From IMG/VR virus record IMGVR_UViG_3300034105_002158, positions 1 to 42,084 of that record: a stretch of DNA of 42,084 bases, one strand, 5' to 3'. The stretch's first letter is position 1. Every line of letters begins with the position of its first letter. Below are positions 31,047-37,352 of this stretch, piece by piece. Below the pieces are notes generated by a model. The model had not been told where the DNA came from. It saw only the letters and a program-made list of their open reading frames with translations, and searched no databases. Source of the stretch: a virus. Both the position numbers and the translations under genes were made by a program.

Positions 31047-31328
31047 ATGAATAAATTTAAATGGAAAGATAATGCTTCTTGCTTAGACTATGATACAAAT
31101 TTATTCTTTGAAAAGTATGAAGAAAGTGAGTCGTTAAGGCCAGCAATAGATGCACTTTGTTCTTCGTGTCCAGTAAGAAAAGATTGTTTTTCTGTTGGGA
31201 TTTCAGGCAAAGAGTGGGGTGTTTGGGGTGGAGTATTTTTAGAGAATGGTGAAATATCAAAAGAGTTTGCCAGCCACAAAAACAAAGACGATTGGGGAAT
31301 GACTTGGCAATCATTAACAATGGAGTAG
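31047..31328 (+). CDS. WhiB-like transcription factor
   Basis: 93 residues. Four cysteines for a [4Fe-4S] cluster: Cys12, then Cys38, Cys41 and Cys47 (CSSCPVRKDC), followed by GVWGG (58-62). This is the WhiB/Wbl signature, a family limited to Actinobacteria and their phages. Members bind the sigma factor SigA and change promoter choice. The phage copy may redirect host transcription or mimic a host WhiB, as WhiB-like proteins in mycobacteriophages do. The C-terminal DNA-contact tail is short and weakly basic. Confidence 0.88.
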   Translation: MNKFKWKDNASCLDYDTNLFFEKYEESESLRPAIDALCSSCPVRKDCFSVGISGKEWGVWGGVFLENGEISKEFASHKNKDDWGMTWQSLTME

Positions 31329-31329
31329 T

Positions 31330-31575
31330 ATGTACACAGATGCAATGAAAAGAGCCTTTAGGTCTGTTCAACTTTACTGCCCAAATAATTTTTCTTTACA
31401 GATTATAGATAATGATCATTTTATAACAGTAAAAGCAAAAGAAAAAGACTTCATGTCATTAGAAACGGTGGAATTAAAAAGACAGGCAATTGAGTATATG
31501 GTTCGTGTTAAAAAAGCATTAGAAGATAATGGTGCAATTGTTCTTCTTGTTCGAGAGGGTGGAAAGGAATTATGA
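31330..31575 (+). CDS. hypothetical protein
   Basis: 81 residues, alpha/beta, with strands SLQIIDNDHFITVKAK and IVLLVREGG flanking a helix ELKRQAIEYMVRVKKALED. It starts one base after the WhiB stop and overlaps the next gene by four bases. It has no cysteines apart from one near the start. Function unknown. Confidence 0.5.
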   Translation: MYTDAMKRAFRSVQLYCPNNFSLQIIDNDHFITVKAKEKDFMSLETVELKRQAIEYMVRVKKALEDNGAIVLLVREGGKEL

Positions 31576-31970
31576 TTGAAACGGTAGCCTTAGTTATATT
31601 ATCAGTCTTATCAACAACATTTGCTTTTCTTTTTTATATTCAAAAGAAAAAAAATATACAAATACTTGCTCAAACTCTTGAATTCTTTATGCTCCAAGAA
31701 GCACAAGAAGCACAGGCAAAAACAGATAAAGAAAAATTTAATGAGGATTTTTTAAAATTTATTTCAGATTCTCGTGACTGGGCTTATACTTATATTGAAA
31801 CTACACAGGAAAAGATTAATAGTTTTATCAATGATGTTGGACCAGTGATTGATTATTTAGAAAAATATGCCTCTCCAATATTGATTGAGCAGCAAAGGCT
31901 GTCCATAATTGAAGGGTATAAAGTAATTAAAAGCATTCTACCAGAGGACTATGGTAAAATAGAAACATGA
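31572..31970 (+). CDS. membrane-anchored coiled-coil protein
   Basis: 132 residues. An N-terminal membrane helix (about 3-23, ETVALVILSVLSTTFAFLFYI) is followed by basic residues, so the rest is cytoplasmic. The remainder is helical with Gln/Glu/Ala-rich heptads (about 35-130). Spanin-like or lysis-regulator roles are possible in a cluster of small membrane proteins, but nothing proves this. Coupled by ATGA to both neighbours. Confidence 0.5.
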   Translation: MIETVALVILSVLSTTFAFLFYIQKKKNIQILAQTLEFFMLQEAQEAQAKTDKEKFNEDFLKFISDSRDWAYTYIETTQEKINSFINDVGPVIDYLEKYASPILIEQQRLSIIEGYKVIKSILPEDYGKIET

Positions 31971-32131
31971 TCAAATTCAAGTCATACGAAGATCTGGCAT
32001 ATGATGCTTTTTATTCATGCCATGTATTGGGCTGTGAACTTGAAGCAGAAAAAATATACGCTACTGAATCTAACATTATAGATGTGTGCGTAATCCACTA
32101 TAAAGACTTAATTGAAAAAGGTTATCAATGA
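31967..32131 (+). CDS. small hypothetical protein
   Basis: 54 residues: KSYEDLAYDAFYSCHVLGCELEAEKIY followed by a strand IIDVCVIHYKD. ATGA overlaps on both sides place it firmly in the operon. Three cysteines, no CxxC pair. Function unknown. Confidence 0.55.
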   Translation: MIKFKSYEDLAYDAFYSCHVLGCELEAEKIYATESNIIDVCVIHYKDLIEKGYQ

Positions 32132-32286
32132 AAGATGTTTTGTTATCAACATTAACAGGTTTTGGGTGTGGCGTAGTATTTGCTGCATTCAAATTGCCAG
32201 TACCAGCACCACCAGTTTTTGCGGGAGTCGCAGGAATTATTGGATTATGGATTGGCTTTACAGTACTAACAAAAATAATATCCTAG
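32128..32286 (+). CDS. XapX-domain (DUF1427-like) membrane protein
   Basis: 52 residues. LTGFGCGVVFAAFKLPVPAPPVFAGVAGIIGLWIGF closely follows the XapX pattern: a first membrane helix, KLPxPAPP turn, second helix. In bacteria the domain is a tiny membrane protein of unknown role. ATGA coupling to the upstream gene. Confidence 0.7.
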   Translation: MKDVLLSTLTGFGCGVVFAAFKLPVPAPPVFAGVAGIIGLWIGFTVLTKIIS

Positions 32287-32296
32287 GAGGAAAATT

Positions 32297-32566
32297 ATGA
32301 ATCAACAAATCAAAAACGCACTAGCATCATATGGAAGATCAGTTCTTGGAGCAGCAACAGCAATGTATGCTTCTGGAGTAACAGATCCACAGACACTAGC
32401 ATACTCACTACTTGGAGCACTTGTTCCCGTTGTATTGAGAGCAGCCAATCCTAACGACTTGGCTTTTGGCAAGATGCCAGATGTTAAGGAAATTGAAGTA
32501 GCACTCAAGACTGCCAAGGTAGTTAAGAAGGCACCTGCAAAGAAAACAGCAGTAAAAAAGAAGTAG
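32297..32566 (+). CDS. holin-like membrane protein
   Basis: 89 residues. A short polar N-terminus, two moderately hydrophobic helices (about 14-28 and 35-50: SLLGALVPVVLRAANP) and the phrase NPNDLAFG resemble a holin type common in actinophages. The C-terminus is Ala/Lys-rich (KKAPAKKTAVKKK). Perfect AGGAGG ribosome site. This is the third holin-like candidate in the window, so which one forms the lethal hole is unclear. Confidence 0.5.
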   Translation: MNQQIKNALASYGRSVLGAATAMYASGVTDPQTLAYSLLGALVPVVLRAANPNDLAFGKMPDVKEIEVALKTAKVVKKAPAKKTAVKKK

Positions 32567-32572
32567 TATAAT
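32567..32572 (+). promoter_or_regulatory. -10 promoter for a non-coding RNA
   Basis: TATAAT overlapping the stop of the holin-like gene. No ORF follows on this strand before the convergent gene; the structured segment 32579-32687 does. Confidence 0.5.
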
Positions 32573-32578
32573 AAATTA

Positions 32579-32687
32579 TTCCGTCATGATACATGCAGTT
32601 GCTTATAGCAACCCTATTGCTGAGTACGGATAAGCCCAGGATCGCTACCTGGGGGACCTGAGCAGGTCTATAAACTGCTCATTCTTT
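32579..32687 (+). ncRNA. candidate structured RNA with three hairpins
   Basis: About 109 bases without an ORF, beginning six bases after a -10 box. Hairpins seen: GTTGCT/AGCAAC (32598-32612, loop TAT), CCCAGG/CCTGGG (32635-32653, loop 7) and TGAGCAG/CTGCTCA (32659-32681), the last followed by TTCTTT like a terminator. A competing hairpin, GACCT/AGGTC (32655-32668), would disrupt the third stem, so two folds are possible. CCGT near the 5' end can pair with ACGG at 32626-32629. Not a tRNA (no T-loop). Function unknown. Confidence 0.5.
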
Positions 32688-32690
32688 GTG

Positions 32691-33266
32691 TTATCTAGTC
32701 CACCAAGCAAGATTATATCTTATTTCTTTCGTTACGTCATTAACTCCATGTTCGTATTCTTTATTTCCAGGATGCATAACTAAAGACAAAGCCTTTGGTT
32801 TCATAATTATATTTTTTTTTGGATAAAAAATTTCTCCACCACTATAGTTATTGTTAATATAAACTACAAAACCGTGAGTAATAATTGGTAGAGATGCATC
32901 ATATTGAGGGTGATCTTTATCAACTTCATCAGTATGAACATCCAGTCCATGACCCGTTCTTCTAAAAATTGAGGTTATTGGTAAAAAAGAAAAATCTGAA
33001 ATACCATATTCTTTAGAAAATATCGGCTTTGCTCTTTCTTCAAGCATTTTAAAGAACCAATTGTAGTCACGATACCTATCTCTTAAATTGTATTCGTCAA
33101 TTTGTAGCCTATTGCCATATTGCTCTGTAAGTCCAGATCCATCATTTGAGGCATCCCACAAGGAAATGTCTTTTGTTGCTAAATCAAGAATGTAGTCAGC
33201 CTCATCTTGAGTCAAAAAGTTTTCAACTACGACAATTTCATTATTAAATGGTCTCGATATATGCAT
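32691..33266 (-). CDS. 2OG-Fe(II) oxygenase, prolyl-4-hydroxylase-like (copy 3)
   Basis: 191 residues. Ligands His111 and Asp113 (DVHTDEVD) and His173 (YEHGV), 2OG-binding Arg183 (EIRYN). The core has VVYINNNYSGGEIFYPKKN. The start codon lies six bases after TATAAT on the minus strand, predicting a leaderless message. It converges with the RNA candidate and the lysis-type operon. Substrate unknown. Confidence 0.84.
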   Translation of the reverse strand: MHISRPFNNEIVVVENFLTQDEADYILDLATKDISLWDASNDGSGLTEQYGNRLQIDEYNLRDRYRDYNWFFKMLEERAKPIFSKEYGISDFSFLPITSIFRRTGHGLDVHTDEVDKDHPQYDASLPIITHGFVVYINNNYSGGEIFYPKKNIIMKPKALSLVMHPGNKEYEHGVNDVTKEIRYNLAWWTR

Positions 33267-33272
33267 ATATTA

Positions 33273-33278
33273 ATTATA
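33273..33278 (-). promoter_or_regulatory. -10 promoter, predicted leaderless (minus strand)
   Basis: TATAAT on the minus strand, six bases before the ATG at 33266. It stands back to back with the plus-strand -10 at 33295. Confidence 0.55.
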
Positions 33279-33294
33279 TCATACTAGAAACTGC

Positions 33295-33300
33295 TATAAT
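33295..33300 (+). promoter_or_regulatory. -10 promoter, predicted leaderless
   Basis: TATAAT six bases before the ATG of the 35-codon ORF at 33307, divergent from the oxygenase promoter at 33273. Confidence 0.5.
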
Positions 33301-33306
33301 ATATAC

Positions 33307-33414
33307 ATGAATAATGACTTTGACCCTAACAGACTGTCAGTTTTGCCATCTAGATATTTTGGAACTTCTTCAGATTTAATATATAAGGTTGATAATGATA
33401 AAACAATATTATAA
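33307..33414 (+). CDS. 35-residue leader ORF before oxygenase copy 4
   Basis: Begins MNNDFDPNRLSVLPSRYFG. It starts at leaderless spacing from a -10 box and overlaps the first 20 bases of the following oxygenase gene, so it probably couples translation. Whether the peptide itself matters is unknown. Confidence 0.45.
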   Translation: MNNDFDPNRLSVLPSRYFGTSSDLIYKVDNDKTIL

Positions 33415-33928
33415 TTTTACTACAGAAGAAGAAATTGTTTATGCTTTACAAATATTTAAAAAATTAGAAGGTCTTTATAGAGGTAACAATAAGGGAGATA
33501 GGTATACAACATTATTTCAGGATCAGTATGATTTAGATTTCCTTACTCTTGTTTCACTCTATACTGAAAAAATAAAAAAAATATTAGAAAAAGATATATA
33601 CATTCACTCATCAGCAATTGTGAAATATAATGTAGGAGATAGTATGTGCTTGCATTCTGATATTCAAAAAGGTTGTGATGAAGATATTCTTGGTATGCTA
33701 GTTTATTTTGACGATGAATATGAAGGTGGTCAAATTGTCTTTCCAAATCAAAAAAATATTGTTAAAATAAAACCATCAAAAGGTGTTTCAATAACTTTTC
33801 CATCTCATGGAGATGAGTCTATGCACTATGTTGAAGAAGTTACAAGTGGAGTCAGGTATGCCATGACATTTTGTTTTACTACAAATAAAGTATACACAAA
33901 AGATTGTTACAGTAGCCTATACATGTAA
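33395..33928 (+). CDS. 2OG-Fe(II) oxygenase, prolyl-4-hydroxylase-like (copy 4)
   Basis: 177 residues from ATG 33395, with AAGG six bases upstream (TTG 33389 is less likely). Ligands His87 and Asp89 (MCLHSDIQ), His144 (SMHYVEEV), Arg154 (GVRYAM). Core LVYFDDEYEGGQIVFPNQ. It is the shortest of the seven copies, lacking most of the N-terminal helical extension. Substrate unknown. Confidence 0.82.
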   Translation: MIKQYYNFTTEEEIVYALQIFKKLEGLYRGNNKGDRYTTLFQDQYDLDFLTLVSLYTEKIKKILEKDIYIHSSAIVKYNVGDSMCLHSDIQKGCDEDILGMLVYFDDEYEGGQIVFPNQKNIVKIKPSKGVSITFPSHGDESMHYVEEVTSGVRYAMTFCFTTNKVYTKDCYSSLYM

Positions 33929-33934
33929 TGATGA

Positions 33935-33940
33935 TATAAT
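33935..33940 (+). promoter_or_regulatory. -10 promoter for a non-coding RNA
   Basis: TATAAT; six bases later, at 33947, begins a 12-bp closing stem. Spacing equals that of the leaderless gene promoters, giving independent support for the start point. Confidence 0.6.
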
Positions 33941-33946
33941 TTAATT

Positions 33947-34036
33947 GTCCCACATAGGACCTTAGCGATGGCATAGTTACCCATTGGATAGAGACCGTGG
34001 CGCAAGTCAGGTGAATTGCCTGTGTGGGGCCTTAAT
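33947..34036 (+). ncRNA. candidate structured RNA with 12-bp terminal stem
   Basis: No ORF on the plus strand. The predicted 5' end GUCCCACAUAGG (33947-33958) pairs continuously with CCUGUGUGGGGC (34019-34030): 12 pairs including two G-U. Inside are weaker helices, for example AUGG/CCAU (33968-33984), and an alternative CAGG/CCUG hairpin (34008-34022) that competes with the closing stem. A U-rich run follows. The acceptor-like stem resembles a tRNA end, but no D-arm, anticodon arm or TTCRA loop can be placed. Likely a small regulatory RNA or a ligand-binding element; no known family recognised. Confidence 0.55.
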
Positions 34037-34046
34037 ATTTTCACGG

Positions 34047-34052
34047 TATAAT
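34047..34052 (+). promoter_or_regulatory. -10 promoter, predicted leaderless
   Basis: TATAAT, seven bases before the ATG at 34060. The earlier in-frame ATG at 34051 lies inside this element and so cannot be the start if the promoter is used. Confidence 0.5.
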
Positions 34053-34059
34053 GATAGCA

Positions 34060-34332
34060 ATGACTGAAAAAGAGTTGGAAAATTATAACAAGCAGCAGTA
34101 TAAGAAGATGCTTGCTAAGATAAAAGAGGATTCTGGCTGTGTAGACTGTGGGGTTGGTAACCATATAATCTTAGACTTTGATCACATAAGAGACAAGAAA
34201 TATAATGTATCGAGAATGATCCATGATGGTTTTTCATGGAGGGCTATAAAGAAAGAGATTGAAAAGTGTGAAGTGGTTTGTGCTAACTGCCACAGGATCA
34301 GGACACACAACAGGCTTAACGGTATGATATAA
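34060..34332 (+). CDS. HNH-endonuclease-like protein
   Basis: 90 residues. CVDCG (Cys27, Cys30), ILDFDHIRDKK (Asp41, His42) and CANCHRIRTHNR (Cys74, Cys77, His78, Asn84) give the beta-beta-alpha metal motif with a structural zinc, as in small HNH enzymes. No separate DNA-binding domain. It may nick DNA (homing-like) or help packaging, but it is far from the terminase genes. It lies next to an RNA candidate, as mobile HNH genes often lie in intergenic spots. Confidence 0.68.
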   Translation: MTEKELENYNKQQYKKMLAKIKEDSGCVDCGVGNHIILDFDHIRDKKYNVSRMIHDGFSWRAIKKEIEKCEVVCANCHRIRTHNRLNGMI

Positions 34333-34333
34333 T
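34328..34333 (+). promoter_or_regulatory. -10 promoter, predicted leaderless
   Basis: TATAAT overlapping the HNH gene's stop region, six bases before the ATG at 34340. Confidence 0.5.
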
Positions 34334-34339
34334 TATATA

Positions 34340-34468
34340 ATGCCAAAGAAAAAAGCAGCAGCGTTTAATCCTGTTCAGATCAAAGACGGTTGGATTGTTA
34401 GATTATATAAAGATGGTCGTATTAAGTCTAAGATTGCACCATACGAAGTAAAGCATCCTAAAAAGTAA
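34340..34468 (+). CDS. small basic protein
   Basis: 42 residues. MPKKKAAAFNPVQIKDGWIVRLYKDGRIKSKI reads as two short beta strands between Lys-rich ends. Own promoter at leaderless spacing. It ends just before the convergent tRNA-Arg gene. Function unknown. Confidence 0.5.
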   Translation: MPKKKAAAFNPVQIKDGWIVRLYKDGRIKSKIAPYEVKHPKK

Positions 34469-34470
34469 AG

Positions 34471-34543
34471 TACCCCTGGCAAGAATCGAACTTGCGACGC
34501 ATGGCTTAGAAGTCCATCGTTCTGTCCACTGAACTACAAAGGT
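34471..34543 (-). tRNA. tRNA-Arg (anticodon TCT)
   Basis: The acceptor ACCTTTG pairs with CAGGGGT (with G-T wobbles) plus discriminator A. D-arm GTTC/GAAC, anticodon loop CTTCTAA on a stem with one A-G mismatch, and a perfect T-arm GCAAG/CTTGC with TTCGATT. No encoded CCA. It reads AGA, a frequent Arg codon in this A+T-rich phage. Confidence 0.88.
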
Positions 34544-34571
34544 ATTATTAAGCAGTTTTACCACCTTTTAT

Positions 34572-34577
34572 AGTATA
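34572..34577 (-). promoter_or_regulatory. -10 element for tRNA-Arg
   Basis: TATACT on the minus strand about 28 bases upstream of the tRNA 5' end. No clear -35. Confidence 0.35.
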
Positions 34578-34598
34578 TCATAAATTAAAAAAGGGAGG

Positions 34599-34604
34599 TA
34601 TAAT
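34599..34604 (+). promoter_or_regulatory. -10 promoter element
   Basis: TATAAT 28 bases before the ATG at 34633, giving a leader that holds AAGGAG (34621-34626). Confidence 0.5.
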
Positions 34605-34632
34605 TGCTTAAGAAACACAAAAGGAGATGTAT

Positions 34633-35250
34633 ATGTCTGTATATGATGTAAAGATTAAGTCCGCAGATCAAGAAGAGGATTTTTTAAATAACTTTAAAGG
34701 GAAAGTAACTTTGATTATTAATGTTACTGGTGACTGTGGTAATGCTCCTCAATATGGAGTTATTGAAACAATATACAGAAAATACAAAGATAAAGGTTTT
34801 GAAGTAATTGCTATTCCAACCAATGATTATTGTGGCGTTGGTTTAACGTATGGAGATCATGTTTATGGAACAGACACTGCAGAATCAGCAAGAGAATTTG
34901 CAAAAACAAATTATGGAGTCACATACAAGTTTACTGAATTAATTGAATCTAACCCTTGCGAAAACCAACTTATCCCAGGATTGCCATCTAAACATGGTAA
35001 GGTTACTCCTCATGAAGTTTATAATGTTTTATGCAAAATGTCAGAGGAACTTTGGAAGAAGGATCCAACATCTGCAGATGGTGGAGGAACTTTGGGCGGT
35101 AATTTTGAAAAATATTTGGTAGGAAAAGATGGAAAATTATTAAAAAATTATGATAATGGAGCACTGCTAAATTATTCTGAGAAGGCTGGCAGAGCAGATT
35201 TAGCATACATCAGAATTTGTAATGATATAGAAAACGCATTAGCAAAATAG
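34633..35250 (+). CDS. glutathione-peroxidase-like (thioredoxin-fold) protein
   Basis: 205 residues from ATG 34633, six bases after AAGGAG (ATG 34627 touches it and is rejected). GKVTLIINVTGDCGNAPQYGVIETIYRKYKDKGFEVIAIPTND corresponds to the Gpx core, with Cys35 as the peroxidatic residue. GNFEKYLVGKDGKLLKNY corresponds to the WNFxKFLVDxDG motif but with Gly instead of the catalytic Trp. It would reduce peroxides with thioredoxin. It stands beside minus-strand ahpD/ahpC genes. Confidence 0.72.
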   Translation: MSVYDVKIKSADQEEDFLNNFKGKVTLIINVTGDCGNAPQYGVIETIYRKYKDKGFEVIAIPTNDYCGVGLTYGDHVYGTDTAESAREFAKTNYGVTYKFTELIESNPCENQLIPGLPSKHGKVTPHEVYNVLCKMSEELWKKDPTSADGGGTLGGNFEKYLVGKDGKLLKNYDNGALLNYSEKAGRADLAYIRICNDIENALAK

Positions 35251-35265
35251 TTTTAAATTAAAACT
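35249..35265. terminator. AT-rich dyad between convergent genes
   Basis: AGTTTTAA-A-TTAAAACT lies across the ends of the Gpx-like gene and the minus-strand zinc gene. It is symmetrical, so it may stop transcription from both sides; it is weak because it is almost all A-T. Confidence 0.3.
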
Positions 35266-35401
35266 TTCTATATCCTTTAAGATGCTCTTCAATCTCATCC
35301 ATATATTGCATATATGTTTTGTTACATTTTTCACACTTGAGCACACTGTCTTTATCTACACTAAAAATATGCTCATAAACTTTACAGATATTTGATTCCA
35401 T
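35258..35401 (-). CDS. small zinc-finger-like protein
   Basis: 47 residues. The CEKC pair (residues 23-26) with an upstream Cys6 and His11 may bind zinc; the C-terminal half is a helix MQYMDEIEEHLKGYRKF. It starts six bases after a minus-strand TATAAT, so a leaderless message is predicted. Function unknown. Confidence 0.55.
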   Translation of the reverse strand: MESNICKVYEHIFSVDKDSVLKCEKCNKTYMQYMDEIEEHLKGYRKF

Positions 35402-35407
35402 AAAACC

Positions 35408-35413
35408 ATTATA
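35408..35413 (-). promoter_or_regulatory. -10 promoter, predicted leaderless (minus strand)
   Basis: TATAAT on the minus strand, six bases before the ATG at 35401. Confidence 0.55.
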
Positions 35414-35474
35414 CTACACTTTACAGTTAATGTGTTAGTTGTTAGGCAGTTTTAGTCATACCCAGGACTTTTTT

Positions 35475-35987
35475 TTATGCTGAAAGTATCTTTGCTAATG
35501 CATTGATGGTTGCAGAAATTCGTCCAATATCACGTAATTGATCAACACTGTAACCTTCTTGTTTTAATGTATCATAGTGTGCTTTAACACAGAAATGACA
35601 TTTTCCTATGATTGAAGACGATAAAGAGTAGGCTTCAAACTTACCCTTAGTTGTTCCACCATGAGAAGTAATAGCATTCATTCTTAGTTGGGCTGGTAAG
35701 CCTTTTAAGTTTGCATCCCCAGCCATTTCTACATATGGATACCATGTATTATTTTGTGCCATAATAGCGCCAGCAGATAGTGCAGCATTTTTTTCTACTT
35801 CATCTGTTGCATTAGATACCAAAAATGTAAGTAGTTTTGAATTACCAGTTGCAAATGCTGCTGCAATTGCAATATACAATGCATCATTAGCATCAATGGT
35901 AGATCTGTTAATTACAGCATCAAGATTAAGCCTAATATCTTTGGCATATTCGGGAAGGTTTTCGTTTAATTGTTCAACCCAAGTCAT
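35475..35987 (-). CDS. ahpD: alkyl hydroperoxidase AhpD
   Basis: 170 residues. Catalytic CHFCVKAH (Cys130, Cys133, His137) with Glu118 matches the residue numbering known for Mycobacterium tuberculosis AhpD. The protein is a CxxC adaptor that passes electrons to AhpC and has weak peroxidase activity itself. It begins in the AhpC stop (TAATG), so the two are made together. Finding this host-type pair in a phage is unusual. Full length for the family. Confidence 0.88.
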   Translation of the reverse strand: MTWVEQLNENLPEYAKDIRLNLDAVINRSTIDANDALYIAIAAAFATGNSKLLTFLVSNATDEVEKNAALSAGAIMAQNNTWYPYVEMAGDANLKGLPAQLRMNAITSHGGTTKGKFEAYSLSSSIIGKCHFCVKAHYDTLKQEGYSVDQLRDIGRISATINALAKILSA

Positions 35988-36523
35988 TATAAAGTGTCTC
36001 CACCTAGCGGTCTATTGCATGCACAAAGTTCTCCAGTTTGCAGGGCATCAAGAACTCGAAGTGCTTCATCTGCATTACGACCTACATCAAGGTTATTAAC
36101 AGTTACATGCTGAATAGTATTGTCAGGATCAACAATAAAGGTTGCACGATAAGCAACTCCAGATGAGTGATGAACTCCAAGATCTCCAGCCAGTTGATGT
36201 GCTGTGTCTGCAAATGACCATGAGTTAGTTCTCTTAAGATCGTCATGAGCATTACGCCATGCAATCTTACAAAATTCATTATCAACTGATCCAGTCATAA
36301 GGACTGTATCACGATCATTAAAATCATTAACTAAAGCATCATATGCAACAATTTCTGTTGGGCATACAAATGTAAAGTCTTTTGGATAAAACATAATTAT
36401 TTTCCATTTTCCTGGAAAAGAATCTTGTGTTATAGTTTCAAATGATGAATCATCATATGTTAATGCTCCAGGTTTAACTCCAGTTACTGCAAAGTTACCT
36501 AACTTATCTCCAACTGTTTTCAT
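35987..36523 (-). CDS. ahpC: peroxiredoxin AhpC
   Basis: 178 residues from ATG 36523, chosen because family members begin at this point (MKTVGDKLGNF); a GTG at 36565 would add 14 atypical residues. Peroxidatic Cys54 is in FTFVCPTEI. The C-terminal ELCACN carries the two cysteines (167, 169) that in mycobacterial AhpC react with AhpD. The tail after this motif is shorter than in bacterial forms, ending GGDTL. It reduces peroxides and peroxynitrite. Transcribed with ahpD from a promoter at 36590. Confidence 0.9.
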   Translation of the reverse strand: MKTVGDKLGNFAVTGVKPGALTYDDSSFETITQDSFPGKWKIIMFYPKDFTFVCPTEIVAYDALVNDFNDRDTVLMTGSVDNEFCKIAWRNAHDDLKRTNSWSFADTAHQLAGDLGVHHSSGVAYRATFIVDPDNTIQHVTVNNLDVGRNADEALRVLDALQTGELCACNRPLGGDTL

Positions 36524-36589
36524 TTTTTCTCTTTCTGTTAGTAGGGTAGGTTGGATTTGCACCAACTTTCTTATCTTACCCTTATTATA

Positions 36590-36595
36590 ATTATA
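36590..36595 (-). promoter_or_regulatory. -10 promoter of ahpCD (minus strand)
   Basis: TATAAT on the minus strand, repeated once in tandem, giving a leader of about 60 bases before the AhpC ATG. The long leader differs from the leaderless neighbours, so post-transcriptional control is possible. Confidence 0.5.
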
Positions 36596-37333
36596 CTATA
36601 GCGACTTGTATCTGTCAACTAAAGCATTTGTCTTATCTATTTCTGTAATGTTTTCATATGTATTTGAAATCAATATGTCGGTTATCCCCATTGCCTCAAG
36701 TTCTTTTATTTTATTAATAATATAGTCTTCTGTACCACATATAGAGTTATTAAATTCTCTATCTGTAGTCATTTGAGACTTATCTACATCAATACCTATT
36801 GATACTCTAAGCATTATATTATTGTCTTTGTTTAGTTTGTCTAAGTCTTGAATGAGTGCTATGTTTATTGCAGAGAACTCAGAGCATAAACTGATTAACT
36901 TATCACTTGCACCACTTATCGCAATATCAGAATATAGTGTACCCTTTAAATCTTCAACAAATGATTTGATGTACCCAGATAATTCATCTTTACGTTCTTC
37001 ACGTGTAGAAGTTTTATTTGTAAAAAGTTCATACTCATTATCATATGTTCCAGAAACAAAATTAATAATTAGTTTATTATTAAAGTAGTCATAAAATGTT
37101 TTTGCTATCATGGATAAATGTCTGGAAGAAATGGTGTAGGGTCTAACTGCTATCATAAACCTTTGATTTGGAAAATTGTTTGTTAAAAACATTGCTGAAA
37201 CCATTGGTTCATTTTGATCTAATTGAAATGTTAAAAGTATTGACTCGTATCTATTACTGCCAAGACCTTCAACAACTGTTTTTAATATATTGCTAGTTGA
37301 GTATGACCCATTTAGCATCCAATGAAACTTCAT
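36596..37333 (-). CDS. luciferase-like (LLM) flavin monooxygenase
   Basis: 245 residues, shorter than typical SsuD-like enzymes (about 350). RFMIAVRPYTISSRHLSMIAKTFYDYFNNKLIINFVSGTYDNEYE follows the bacterial luciferase / alkanesulfonate monooxygenase pattern of a barrel strand, helix and NxVxG turn. A C-terminal helix region has LEAMGITDILISN. It would use FMNH2 or F420. Ribosome site AGGAGG precedes the ATG. It lies upstream of ahpC on the same strand. Missing loops may alter substrate range. Rare in phages. Confidence 0.62.
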   Translation of the reverse strand: MKFHWMLNGSYSTSNILKTVVEGLGSNRYESILLTFQLDQNEPMVSAMFLTNNFPNQRFMIAVRPYTISSRHLSMIAKTFYDYFNNKLIINFVSGTYDNEYELFTNKTSTREERKDELSGYIKSFVEDLKGTLYSDIAISGASDKLISLCSEFSAINIALIQDLDKLNKDNNIMLRVSIGIDVDKSQMTTDREFNNSICGTEDYIINKIKELEAMGITDILISNTYENITEIDKTNALVDRYKSL

Positions 37334-37352
37334 ACTCCTCCTAAATATTTTG

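Noticed and set aside
31057-31371. 104-codon minus-strand ORF opposite the WhiB-like gene
   Set aside because: The plus-strand frame has the full WhiB cysteine set; the minus frame has no recognisable features and is a shadow.
33947-34036. Intergenic segment read as a tRNA because of its acceptor-like stem and CAGG/CCTG hairpin
   Set aside because: No D-arm or anticodon arm fits, the loop is not TTCRA, and the stem is 12 bp long rather than seven.
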